Assembly (NCBI GenBank): GCA_038240335.1
Contig: JBBSDV010000015.1
Coordinates: 1 to 27,689 of the forward strand
Length of the DNA stretch: 27,689 bases
Origin: JBBSDV01 sp038240335
Lineage (GTDB): Bacteria; Chloroflexota; Dehalococcoidia; DSTF01; JACRBR01
Reading direction: 5' to 3'
The position numbers were made by a program, and so were the translations under genes. Below the pieces are notes generated by a model. It saw only the letters and a program-made list of their open reading frames with translations, ran no database searches and was not told the origin of the DNA. Below are positions 15,042 through 23,165 of this stretch, one piece after another (within the stretch, counting starts at the first letter, position 1; each line of letters opens with the position of its first letter).

Positions 15042-16437
15042 AGGTGAGCGAGACTTCCTGGTGGGGAAACGGGTGACCGTGATCGGTCTCGGCATCGAAG
15101 GCGTGGACGTAGCGCGATATGCGGCAACGCATGGCGCTGCGGTCACGATCCTCGATACCAAATCTCCCGATGCCCTCGCCGCACGGATGCAGCAGCTTGA
15201 GGGCCTCCTTATCGAATACGCAATCGGCCGCCCCCAGCGCCCCGAAGACCTCGCCCAGAGCGACATCGTATTCGTCTCCCAGAGCGTTCCCCTCACCATT
15301 CCTGCCATCGCCGAAGTGAGAGAGCACGGCGTGACGCTCAGTTCGATGACGCAGTACTTCCTCGAGCATTGCGCCGGGCCGACGATCGGCATCACCGGCA
15401 GCAGCGGCAAGACGACGACGACGAGCCTCGTCGCCGCGATGGTGCACGCGGACGGTCGCGCCTACCGCGTTGGCGGCAACATCGGCAGCGGCCTGCTCGG
15501 TCTGCTCGACGGCATCGACGCGCGCACGTGGACGGTCATGGAGATCAGCCACACCCAGCTGCAACTCACCGATCGCAGCCCGCACATCGCGGCAGTGCTC
15601 AACGTCACGCCGAACCACCTCGATCACTTCTCGTGGGACGAATACGTCGCGCTCAAGCAGAATCTCGTGCGTCACCAGACCCCCGCGGATCACGTCGTCC
15701 TCAACGCCGATGATGTGCTGTCGGCAAACATGGCGGCGCTGACGCCGGGGACGGCGAGCTACTTTTCGCTCACGCCCGAGATTTCCGGCGATGGCGCGTT
15801 CGTCCGCGACGGCGCGATCTTGCTCCGCATCGAGAGCGTCGAGACGCCGGTACTGCCGGTTGCCGAGATCCCCCTGCGCGGCAGGCACAATGTTGCGAAC
15901 GTGCTCGCCGCGACCGCGATCGCCGCGGCCGCCGGTGTGCCCGCCGACGCGATCGCGAATGCCGTTCGCTCCTTCGTCGCCGTCCCGCACCGGCTCGAGA
16001 TCGTCGGCGAGGCCGAAGGCGTCCGCTACGTCAACGACAGCATCGCCTCGACGCCGGAACGAACGCTCGCCGGCATTCGCGCCTTCGAAGAGCCGCTCGT
16101 GCTGCTGCTCGGCGGGAAGGACAAGGACCTGCCGAAGGACGAGCTGGCTCGAGAGGCGCTCCGGCGCTGCCACGCGATCGTCTTCTTCGGCACCGACGGC
16201 GCGCTCCTCGAAGCCGCCGTCGAGGCCAACGCCGCGCTCGTAGCGCAGGAGGAACGGCCGCAGACCGTTCGCGTACTCACGCTTGCGGACGCAGTCGCCG
16301 CCGCTCGCGAGATGGCGGAGCCGGGCGACGTCGTGCTGCTCTCGCCAGCCTGCACCAGCTTCGACGCGTATAGCAATTTCGAGGCGCGCGGCGAAGAGTT
16401 TCGCCGCCTCGTGCGGCAGATGACGGAGGCGCGCTGA
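15037..16437 (+). CDS. murD: UDP-MurNAc-L-alanine--D-glutamate ligase
   Basis: This 466-residue cytoplasmic Mur ligase adds D-Glu to UDP-MurNAc-L-Ala. The N-terminal Rossmann-like domain has VTVIGLGIEGVDVARYAATHG, the ATP site is GITGSSGKTTTTSLV (Lys125), and the middle and C-terminal domains show VMEISHTQLQL, NVTPNHLDHFSWDEYVALKQNLV, HNVANVLAA, NDSIASTPERTLAGI, LLLGGKDKDLP and LLSPACTSFDAYSNFEARGEEF. NDSIASTPE and SPACTSFDAY...RG are MurD-specific. I give the ATG at 15037; the GTG at 15061 fits the family N-terminus (VGKRVTVIGLG) equally well. It follows the only sizeable gap inside the mur genes and ends one base into the ftsW start (TGATG). Confidence 0.94.
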   Translation: MTGERDFLVGKRVTVIGLGIEGVDVARYAATHGAAVTILDTKSPDALAARMQQLEGLLIEYAIGRPQRPEDLAQSDIVFVSQSVPLTIPAIAEVREHGVTLSSMTQYFLEHCAGPTIGITGSSGKTTTTSLVAAMVHADGRAYRVGGNIGSGLLGLLDGIDARTWTVMEISHTQLQLTDRSPHIAAVLNVTPNHLDHFSWDEYVALKQNLVRHQTPADHVVLNADDVLSANMAALTPGTASYFSLTPEISGDGAFVRDGAILLRIESVETPVLPVAEIPLRGRHNVANVLAATAIAAAAGVPADAIANAVRSFVAVPHRLEIVGEAEGVRYVNDSIASTPERTLAGIRAFEEPLVLLLGGKDKDLPKDELAREALRRCHAIVFFGTDGALLEAAVEANAALVAQEERPQTVRVLTLADAVAAAREMAEPGDVVLLSPACTSFDAYSNFEARGEEFRRLVRQMTEAR

Positions 16438-17756
16438 TGGCCGTCACCGCCCATCCCGCCCGCCTCAAGTCGGGCAGCCCCGACTACATCATCATGCTCG
16501 CAGTCGGCGTCCTCGTCGTGCTCGGCGTCCTCGCCGTCTACAGCTCGAGCTTCGCGCTTGGCCTGCTCGAGTTCGGCGACGCGAACTACTTCGTCCTCCG
16601 CCAAGTGATGTTCGGCATCGCCGGCGCGACGGTGATGTGGGTGCTGATGAAGAGCGACTACCGCCAGCTGCGGTTCATTAGCCCGCTGCTGATGCTCGCC
16701 GCGATCCTCGGCTTGCTTGCCGTGCTGACGCCCCTCGGCGTCGCCCACAATGGAGCGCATCGCTGGATCGCCATCGGCGGCCCGGTGCCGCCGCTCCAGC
16801 CGAGCGAGTTCGCGAAACTGGCGATCATCATCTATGTCGCCGCATGGCTCGCCGGCCGCGGCGACAACGTGAAGACGTTCTGGCTGGGATTCTTTCCGTG
16901 CGTCGTGCTCGTCGGCTTCGTCGCTGGCCTCGTCATGCTCGAGCCGGATCTCGGCACGACGATCGTCCTCGTGCTGACCACGATGACGCTCGTCTTCGTG
17001 GCCGGCGCATCGCTGACCCACGTTGCCGCCTTCGCGGGCGTCGGCAGTATCGTCGCGTCGATGCTCATCTTCACCGGCGAGTATCGTGCCGACCGTATCT
17101 TCGCCTTCATCAGCGCCGAGGACGACCCGAGCGGCCGCGGCTTCCAGACGCTGCAACTGCTGATCGCGCTCGGCAGCGGCGGTGCCCACGGCCTCGGTCT
17201 CGGCGCCAGTCGCCAGAAGTTCTTCTACGTGCCCGGCGCCCACACGGATGGCATCTTCGCGATTATCGGCGAAGAACTCGGCTTCATCGGCTGCGCGGTC
17301 GTCATCCTGCTGTTCGCCGTGCTGATCGCACGCGGTTTCCGGGTCATCTTCCGCGCCCGCGACGACTTCGGCTCGCTGCTCGCGGTGGGGGTCATCTCGT
17401 GGATCGGCTACCAGGCGCTGATCAACATCGGCGGCATCACCCGGACACTGCCGCTGACCGGAATCCCCTTGCCGTTCCTCAGCTACGGCGGCTCGGCGTT
17501 AATGGCGATGCTCGCCGGTGTCGGCATCCTTCTCAGCGTTTCCCGTTACAGCGTCGATGTGAAGGAGGCGGCCGCGCCGCTGCCCAAGCCGGTCGATGGC
17601 TCCGACAAGATCGTCCGGCCGCCGCGCAAGACGTCGCACACACATCGGCGCGACGACCCCCGTGTCAGCGGTCGCGAACGGCATGACGCGACCGACGCGC
17701 GCGCCGCTGCCGCCGGTGCCCGAACGACCCGCCCGATCCGGAAGGGAGCGCGGTGA
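16437..17756 (+). CDS. ftsW: SEDS-family septal peptidoglycan glycosyltransferase FtsW
   Basis: This 439-residue polytopic membrane protein polymerises lipid II into septal glycan strands together with FtsI. Ten hydrophobic segments span residues about 15-375. Signatures: GAHRWIAIGG, LQPSEFAKLA, MLEPDLGTTIV, PGAHTDGIFAIIGEELGFIG and GIPLPFLSYGGSALM. The essential SEDS aspartate is Asp271 in HTDGIF; the usual PEAHTDF is PGAHTDG here, so the residues flanking the catalytic Asp differ from the E. coli form. The cytoplasmic tail after about residue 380 is basic, rich in Arg, Ala and Pro, and about 60 residues long; it could contact FtsZ or other divisome proteins. It overlaps murG by GTGA. Confidence 0.93.
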   Translation: MAVTAHPARLKSGSPDYIIMLAVGVLVVLGVLAVYSSSFALGLLEFGDANYFVLRQVMFGIAGATVMWVLMKSDYRQLRFISPLLMLAAILGLLAVLTPLGVAHNGAHRWIAIGGPVPPLQPSEFAKLAIIIYVAAWLAGRGDNVKTFWLGFFPCVVLVGFVAGLVMLEPDLGTTIVLVLTTMTLVFVAGASLTHVAAFAGVGSIVASMLIFTGEYRADRIFAFISAEDDPSGRGFQTLQLLIALGSGGAHGLGLGASRQKFFYVPGAHTDGIFAIIGEELGFIGCAVVILLFAVLIARGFRVIFRARDDFGSLLAVGVISWIGYQALINIGGITRTLPLTGIPLPFLSYGGSALMAMLAGVGILLSVSRYSVDVKEAAAPLPKPVDGSDKIVRPPRKTSHTHRRDDPRVSGRERHDATDARAAAAGARTTRPIRKGAR

Positions 17757-18850
17757 GAGTGATGCTCGCTGGCGGCGGCACCGGTGGTCACGTCTATCCC
17801 AGCCTTGCTGTCGCCGCCGCTCTCGGCGCCGAAGCGCGCGTCAGCGGCGACGCACTCGAATTGCTGTACGTCGGCGTGCGTGGCCGCATCGACGAGACCG
17901 TCGTGCCGGCCCATGGTATCCCGTTCCGCGCGATCTCGGCCGGTGCGCTCCGCGTCGCATCGCCGCTCACCTTCGTTCGCAACGTGCTGAAGCTCGCACT
18001 CGGCGCGGCGCAGTCCGTCCGCATCATCGCCGAATGGAAGCCCGACGCGGTCTTCGCGACCGGCGGTTATGCGAGCGTTCCCGTCGGTGTCGCCGCGCGC
18101 GTGATGCGGCGGCCGCTGGTCGTCTTTCTGCCCGATGTCACGCCCGGCTGGGCCGTGCGCCTTCTCTCGCGCCTCGCGACGCGCATGACCACGACGTCGG
18201 ATCACGCCCTCAAGTTCCTTCCGGCGCGCACGACGACGGTCGTCGGTTACCCGGTCCGCGCCGAATTCGACACGCTCGATCGCGCGGCGGCAAGGGAGCA
18301 CTTCAGGCTTCCTCTCGACGCGAAGGTGCTGCTCGTTGCCGCCGGCAGCCTCGGCGCGCGCAGGATCAACGAAGCCGTCGTCGCGGCACTGCCGGAGCTT
18401 CTCGATCGCTGCCACGTCCTGCACATTACCGGCGCCGCCGACGAAGCCTGGACGAACGCCGAGCGCGCGCGACTGACGCCGTCGCAACAGCAGCGCTACA
18501 ACGTTCGCGGCTTCACGGACGACATGCCGGCTGCGATGATCGCCGCCGATCTGATAGTCGGCCGTGCCGGCGCATCGACGCTCGGCGAGCTGCCTGCCGC
18601 CGCTGCGCCAAGCATCCTGATCCCCGGCGAGTACGAAGGCTGGTCACAGGCGCCGAATGCCGAGTTCCTTCAGGCCGCAGGCGCCGCGATCATGCTGCGG
18701 AATGCCGATCTTGCACAACTGCCGTCGACGATCCTCGCGCTGCTTGCCGACGACGCACGCCTAGCCCGCATGAGCGCCGCCGCGAAGGCGCTTGCGCGGC
18801 CGAACGCCGCCCGCGATCTCGCCCGCATCCTGATCGAGGTGGCGGCATGA
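17753..18850 (+). CDS. murG: UDP-GlcNAc--undecaprenyl-PP-MurNAc-pentapeptide GlcNAc transferase
   Basis: This 365-residue GT28 family enzyme adds GlcNAc to lipid I to make lipid II on the inner membrane face. The glycine-rich motif GGGTGGHVYP lies at residues 7-16, followed by FATGGYASVPVGVAA, a second G loop AAGSLGARRIN, and the donor-binding region VGRAGASTLGELPAAAAPSILIPGEYEGWSQ. The usual end of this last motif, with a Gln-Asn-A pattern, appears as SQAPNAEFL. The start is a GTG with GGAAGGGAG ahead of it, sharing GTGA with ftsW; the end shares ATGA with murC. Length is typical. Confidence 0.95.
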   Translation: MRVMLAGGGTGGHVYPSLAVAAALGAEARVSGDALELLYVGVRGRIDETVVPAHGIPFRAISAGALRVASPLTFVRNVLKLALGAAQSVRIIAEWKPDAVFATGGYASVPVGVAARVMRRPLVVFLPDVTPGWAVRLLSRLATRMTTTSDHALKFLPARTTTVVGYPVRAEFDTLDRAAAREHFRLPLDAKVLLVAAGSLGARRINEAVVAALPELLDRCHVLHITGAADEAWTNAERARLTPSQQQRYNVRGFTDDMPAAMIAADLIVGRAGASTLGELPAAAAPSILIPGEYEGWSQAPNAEFLQAAGAAIMLRNADLAQLPSTILALLADDARLARMSAAAKALARPNAARDLARILIEVAA

Positions 18851-20235
18851 GGGCGACAAACGTGCCCGAGCGCGTGCATCTCATCGGCATCGGCGGCGCC
18901 CACGTCTCGGCCATCGCCCAGATCCTGCACGCCTGGGGTCACCGCATCAGTGGCTCCGATCAGAGCGCCAACCGCATGACCGAGAAGGTAGCCGGGCTCG
19001 GCATCCGCGTCGCCATCGGGCATGCCGCCGAGAACGTCGGCGACGCGCAGCTCGTCGTCATGACCTCCGCCGCGCACGCCGACAACCCCGAGATCGTTGA
19101 AGCGCACCGCCTCGGCATCCCCGTCATCAAGCGCGCCGAGATGGTGGCGCGGCTGATGCACGGTCGTTACAGCATCGCCGTCGCCGGCACCCATGGGAAG
19201 ACGACGACGAGCGGCCTGATCGCCCACATGCTCGTCGAGGCCGGTCTCGACCCGACGTACCTGATCGGCGGCGAGGTTCGCAGTCTCGGCACGAACGCCG
19301 CGCCCGGCGAGGGTCGGTACATCGTGGTCGAGGCGGACGAGTATGATCGCGCATTCTTCAGCTACACGCCCGATGTCGCCATCGTGACGAACATCGAACC
19401 GGACCATCTCGACATTTATGGCACGGCGGAGGAGATGACGGCCGCATTTGCGCAGTTCATGGCGAGCGCGCCGCTCGATGGCCACGTTATCGCTTGCACC
19501 GACAGCCCTCGTGTCCGCGACACGCTGGCCGCCGGCAAGATCAATGCGCGCGACGTCCAAACGTACGCGCTCGATGCCGACGCATCGTGGCGCGCAGGCG
19601 GCGCGACACAGCACGAGAGCGGCCAGTCGTTCCCGATCCAGCACAACGGCCGCGATATCGGCGTCTTCACGATCTCGCTCGCCGGCCGCCACAACGTCGG
19701 CAACGCGCTCGCCGGCATCGCCGCCGGCAGCACCATTGGCATCGAGCCCGACGTGATGCGCGAGGCGCTTGCGTCCTATCGCGGCGCCGAACGTCGCTTC
19801 GAGCACGTCGGCGACGTGACCGGCATCACGGTGATGGATGATTACGCGCACCACCCGACGGAGGTGAGCGCCAACATCCAAGCCACCCGCGAGCGCTTCC
19901 CGGGTCGGCGGCTCGTCGTGCTGTTCCAGCCCCACACCTACAGCCGTACCGCGTACCTGCTCGAGGAGTGGAAGACCTGCTTCTCGGGCGCCGACGTGCT
20001 CTACATAACGCACACCTACGCCGCGCGCGAAGAGCCGAGCGCGGGCATGAGCGGCGCGGATCTCGCGCGCGAGATCGCATCTCAGCCGGTGACCTATATC
20101 GAAGACTTCGACGAGGCAGCAGCAACGATCGCGCGCGATCTTCGCAGGGGCGACGTCTTCATCACCTTCGGCGCCGGCGACGTCGACAGCGTCGGTAGGG
20201 CGGTACTGGAGCGGTTACAGCGAGGGCGCGCGTGA
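18847..20235 (+). CDS. murC: UDP-N-acetylmuramate--L-alanine ligase
   Basis: This 462-residue Mur ligase adds L-Ala to UDP-MurNAc, the first peptide step. The N-terminus has HLIGIGGAHVSAIAQIL and ISGSDQSAN, the ATP site VAGTHGKTTTSGL (Lys118), then VVEADEYDRAF, TNIEPDHLDIYG, AGRHNVGNALA, DDYAHHPTEV and FQPHTYSRT. DDYAHHPTE and QPHTYSR are MurC-specific. Note GGAHVSA where most MurC proteins have GGxGMSG, a small change in the UDP-binding turn. A much longer frame begins upstream inside murG; the ATG at 18847, in the ATGA overlap, is the real start. It ends in a GTGA overlap with murB. Confidence 0.95.
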   Translation: MRATNVPERVHLIGIGGAHVSAIAQILHAWGHRISGSDQSANRMTEKVAGLGIRVAIGHAAENVGDAQLVVMTSAAHADNPEIVEAHRLGIPVIKRAEMVARLMHGRYSIAVAGTHGKTTTSGLIAHMLVEAGLDPTYLIGGEVRSLGTNAAPGEGRYIVVEADEYDRAFFSYTPDVAIVTNIEPDHLDIYGTAEEMTAAFAQFMASAPLDGHVIACTDSPRVRDTLAAGKINARDVQTYALDADASWRAGGATQHESGQSFPIQHNGRDIGVFTISLAGRHNVGNALAGIAAGSTIGIEPDVMREALASYRGAERRFEHVGDVTGITVMDDYAHHPTEVSANIQATRERFPGRRLVVLFQPHTYSRTAYLLEEWKTCFSGADVLYITHTYAAREEPSAGMSGADLAREIASQPVTYIEDFDEAAATIARDLRRGDVFITFGAGDVDSVGRAVLERLQRGRA

Positions 20236-21212
20236 CGCCGCACACAGCGACGGACGCGCGCAGCGGCACCGAGGCCGCGTGGGAGATGATGGACGACCAG
20301 CTGATTGAGCACCTCCTGGCGATCGCCCCGACGAAGACGGCCGAACCGCTGTCGCGTCACACGACGTTTGGCATCGGCGGGCTCGCCGACATCTTCGTCA
20401 CCGCCCGCACCGCGGGCGAGCTCGCCCGCGCGGTGCTCGCGGCGCGCGCCGCCTCCGTGCCGTACTTCGTGCTCGGCGCGGGAAGCAACATCATCGTCGG
20501 CGACGCCGGCATTCGCGGCATCGTCATCGACAACGCGGCGAAGGGCCTGCAAGGCCCGCTTGATCTCGGCGGCGATTGCGTGGTCCGCGCCGAATCCGGC
20601 ACGCCGTTCGCATCGCTCGCGCGGCACCTCGCCCGCGAGGGCTATGGCGGTATCGAGTGGGCCGCCGGCATCCCCGGCACCCTCGGCGGCGCTGTCGTCT
20701 ACAACGCCGGCGCGTACGGCGGCTGCCTTGCCGACGTCCTCCGGTTCGCCACAGTGCTCGACGCCGCCGGTGAGACGAGGCGTTTCGAGCCTGCCGAGCT
20801 GAACCTCACGTACCGTAACAGCCAGTTCACGCGGGGCGAGTGCGTCGATTGCGTCGTGCTTTCCGTGGAACTGCGGCTGACGCGCTCGACGGCTGCGGAG
20901 CTTATCGAACGGATAGCCGTGCTGGACGAGCAGCGGCTCAACGCCCAGCCGCGCGGCCGTAACTCCGGCAGCACCTTCAAGAACCCGGAGGGCCGCCACG
21001 CGTGGGAGCTGATCGAGGCCGTCGGCCTTCGCGGCGAGCGCATTGGCGACGCTCGCATCAGCGAGAAGCACAGCAACTTCTTCGAGAACCTCGGCACTGC
21101 CCGGGCGGCCGATGTGGTTGCCCTCATGCGGGAGGCGCAACGGCGCGTGCGCGAGCAGTTCGGCATCGAGCTGCAGAACGAAGTCGCCCTCGTCGGCGAG
21201 GGATTCGAATGA
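20232..21212 (+). CDS. murB: UDP-N-acetylenolpyruvoylglucosamine reductase
   Basis: This 326-residue FAD enzyme uses NADPH to reduce UDP-GlcNAc-enolpyruvate to UDP-MurNAc. FAD-binding motifs: HTTFGIGGLADIF, LGAGSNIIVGD, GIPGTLGGAVVYNAGAYGG. The catalytic C-terminus has GRNSGSTFKNP with proton-donor Ser247, GLRGERIGDARISEKHSNFFEN, and a final Glu-containing tail. It lacks the tyrosine-loop insertion of the E. coli form, so it is a type II MurB as in Gram-positives and Chloroflexota. The start is GTG in a GTGA overlap with murC. An in-frame ATG at residue 19 (after EAAWE) is a plausible shorter start, since the first 20 residues have no family similarity. Confidence 0.94.
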   Translation: MTPHTATDARSGTEAAWEMMDDQLIEHLLAIAPTKTAEPLSRHTTFGIGGLADIFVTARTAGELARAVLAARAASVPYFVLGAGSNIIVGDAGIRGIVIDNAAKGLQGPLDLGGDCVVRAESGTPFASLARHLAREGYGGIEWAAGIPGTLGGAVVYNAGAYGGCLADVLRFATVLDAAGETRRFEPAELNLTYRNSQFTRGECVDCVVLSVELRLTRSTAAELIERIAVLDEQRLNAQPRGRNSGSTFKNPEGRHAWELIEAVGLRGERIGDARISEKHSNFFENLGTARAADVVALMREAQRRVREQFGIELQNEVALVGEGFE

Positions 21213-22282
21213 CGGGAAAGATGCGCCTCGGCGTCGTCTTCGGCGGCCAATCGGCCGAGCACGAAGTGTCCGTCGTCTCGGCGATGGAGCTGCTCGACGC
21301 TGCGGACCCGGCGCGCTTCGACGCCATCCCGTTCGGCGTCACGCGCGCCGGCCGCTGGCTGACCCCGGACGAGACGCGCAGCCAGCTCGCGCGCAACGAC
21401 GCGCTGTTCTCGAAGCGACTCGATGCCGATGTGCCGCCGCTACTCAATCGGCCTGACGTGCTCAACGAGCTCAGTCGAATCGACGCCGTCTTTCCGCTCG
21501 TCCATGGCGTGAATGGCGAGGACGGCACGCTGCAGGGCATGCTCGAGATGTTCGGCCTGCCCTATGCCGGCTGCGGCGTGGCCGCAAGCGCGATCGGCAT
21601 GGACAAGGCGCTCCAGAAGCAGCTCTTCAAGCAGGCCGGCCTTCACGTCGGCCCTCATATGTCGCTGCTCGAGCCGCAGTGGGACAGTCACCGCGATGCA
21701 ATCACGCGCACAATCGAGCGCGACCTCGGTTACCCGGCATTCGTCAAGCCATCGAACGGCGGCAGCAGCGTCGGCGTCAGCAAAATCCGGTCGCGCGAAG
21801 ATCTCGCTCCGTCGATCGCTGAGGCGTTCCGCTTCGACAGCAAGATCCTCATCGAACGCGAAATCGCGGGCCGAGAAGTTGAGTGCGGCGTCGTCGGTTA
21901 CGACGACCAAGACGCGTCCTGCGTCGGTGAGGTGATAACGTCGGGAGAATACTACGACTACACCGCGAAGTACCTCGATGACTCCGCGCGCATCATCGTG
22001 CCGGCGGATCTGCCGGACGCGACAGCGCAGCGCATCCGCGCGGAAGCATTACGCGCCTTTGCCGCGATCGACGGCGCAGGCGGGTTTGCCCGCGTCGACT
22101 TCTTTCTCACCGATGACGGCGAGACGATCATCAACGAGATCAACACCATTCCCGGCTTTCGGCCCGTCAGCATGTTCCCGCGGCTCTGGGCCGCCGCCGG
22201 CGTCGCCTATCGCGACCTCATCAGCCGCATCGTCGACCTGGCGCTCGCCCGGTTCTCGGGACGGAGGCGCCGCAATGGGTGA
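21209..22282 (+). CDS. ddl: D-alanine--D-alanine ligase
   Basis: This 357-residue ATP-grasp enzyme makes the D-Ala-D-Ala dipeptide used by MurF. Motifs: VVFGGQSAEHEVSVVSA at the N-terminus, HGVNGEDGTLQGMLE, GMDKALQKQLF, KPSNGGSSVGVSK, SGEYYDYTAKY and INEINTIPGF. The YYDYTAKY segment keeps the tyrosine-rich substrate loop of D-Ala-D-Ala ligases rather than the form seen in D-Ala-D-Lac ligases, so a VanA-like role is not suggested. The start lies in an ATGA overlap with murB, although the frame is open further upstream. It overlaps ftsQ by 8 bases. Confidence 0.95.
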   Translation: MTGKMRLGVVFGGQSAEHEVSVVSAMELLDAADPARFDAIPFGVTRAGRWLTPDETRSQLARNDALFSKRLDADVPPLLNRPDVLNELSRIDAVFPLVHGVNGEDGTLQGMLEMFGLPYAGCGVAASAIGMDKALQKQLFKQAGLHVGPHMSLLEPQWDSHRDAITRTIERDLGYPAFVKPSNGGSSVGVSKIRSREDLAPSIAEAFRFDSKILIEREIAGREVECGVVGYDDQDASCVGEVITSGEYYDYTAKYLDDSARIIVPADLPDATAQRIRAEALRAFAAIDGAGGFARVDFFLTDDGETIINEINTIPGFRPVSMFPRLWAAAGVAYRDLISRIVDLALARFSGRRRRNG

Positions 22283-23147
22283 CACACGGACGCCGGGCAA
22301 GTGGCCGTATCGGGCGGCGAAACCAGCGCGCATGCGGCGCGTCATCAAGCTCCGCGAGAACGCCGCTCGCGAAGGCGCACCCTACGGCGTCCAGCGCCGC
22401 GAGAAGCCGCAGCCACGGTTCGTCATCACACGCCTCGAAGCGCGCCTCGCGTTCGCCTTCGCCGTTCTCGCGATGATCGCGACGGCCAGCTGGTACGCGT
22501 ACCACTCCCCGTGGCTGACGGTGCAGCATGTCACCGTCACCGGCACGTCGAAGCTCAGCGAGGAGCAGGTGCGCGCGCTCGCTCATCTCAACGGATCGAG
22601 CGGCTTCACTGCCAACACCGCGGGCGCGCAGGCCCGTATCGCCGCTCTGGCGGATGTACGCAGCGTCAGCGTGAACCAGGATGGCTGGAACGCCATCGTG
22701 ATCAACATCGAGGAGCGCTCGCCGTGGGGCTCCTGGCAGATAAACGACGTGAACGTGCCGATCGACATCGATGGCTACGTGCTCGCCTCGCCGCCGCTTC
22801 CCGTGGGTGCCCCCGTGATCATCGAGGTCGACCCGCAGCGCGTGATCAATGTCGGTGATCGCCTCGATCCCGGCGCGATCCAGCTCGCGGCGAGGCTCGT
22901 ACACGAATCGCGGAGCGCTTTCGGCCGCGACGTCCTCGGTCTTGTCTATCGCCAGAGCTCCGGACTCACCGCCGTGCTCTCCGGCGCCGATGTCGATGAC
23001 CATCCGATTTGGGTGACCTTCGGAGACTCACGCGATTACGACTATAAGGTTGGCGCGCTGTACGCGTTGATCGAGCAGGCGAGGCAGGCGGATTCGGAAG
23101 TAAGCGTCGTCGATCTTCGATTTGGCGACAGGTTGAGCTTTCACTAG
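22275..23147 (+). CDS. ftsQ: Cell division protein FtsQ/DivIB
   Basis: This 290-residue bitopic divisome protein has a basic cytoplasmic N-terminus of about 56 residues, one membrane helix at about 57-76, and an exported part. A POTRA-like domain starts at SPWLTVQHVTVTGTSKLSEEQVRAL, and the beta domain contains ALADVRSVSVNQDGWNAIVINIEERSPWG, with the FtsQ pattern in which successive strands lead to a processed D-G-Y-V-L motif (IDIDGYVLASPP). FtsQ links FtsL/DivIC to the cytoplasmic ring. The start at 22275 has GGAGG 7 bases upstream and overlaps ddl by 8 bases; the longer frame upstream is a ddl shadow. The basic N-terminal tail (RRVIKLRENAAREG) is longer than usual. Confidence 0.9.
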   Translation: MGDTRTPGKWPYRAAKPARMRRVIKLRENAAREGAPYGVQRREKPQPRFVITRLEARLAFAFAVLAMIATASWYAYHSPWLTVQHVTVTGTSKLSEEQVRALAHLNGSSGFTANTAGAQARIAALADVRSVSVNQDGWNAIVINIEERSPWGSWQINDVNVPIDIDGYVLASPPLPVGAPVIIEVDPQRVINVGDRLDPGAIQLAARLVHESRSAFGRDVLGLVYRQSSGLTAVLSGADVDDHPIWVTFGDSRDYDYKVGALYALIEQARQADSEVSVVDLRFGDRLSFH

Positions 23148-23165
23148 GAGCAGGGGGAGGCAGGT

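Noticed and set aside
14178..15410. 410-codon minus-strand open frame across mraY and murD
   Set aside because: Antisense to conserved genes, with low-complexity His/Glu/Arg/Asp translation typical of GC-rich shadows.
16026..17243. 405-codon minus-strand open frame across murD and ftsW
   Set aside because: Shadow; the translation is Asp/Glu/His/Arg-rich without any motif.
18670..20013. 447-codon minus-strand open frame antisense to murC
   Set aside because: Shadow of murC codon usage; no start context or similarity.
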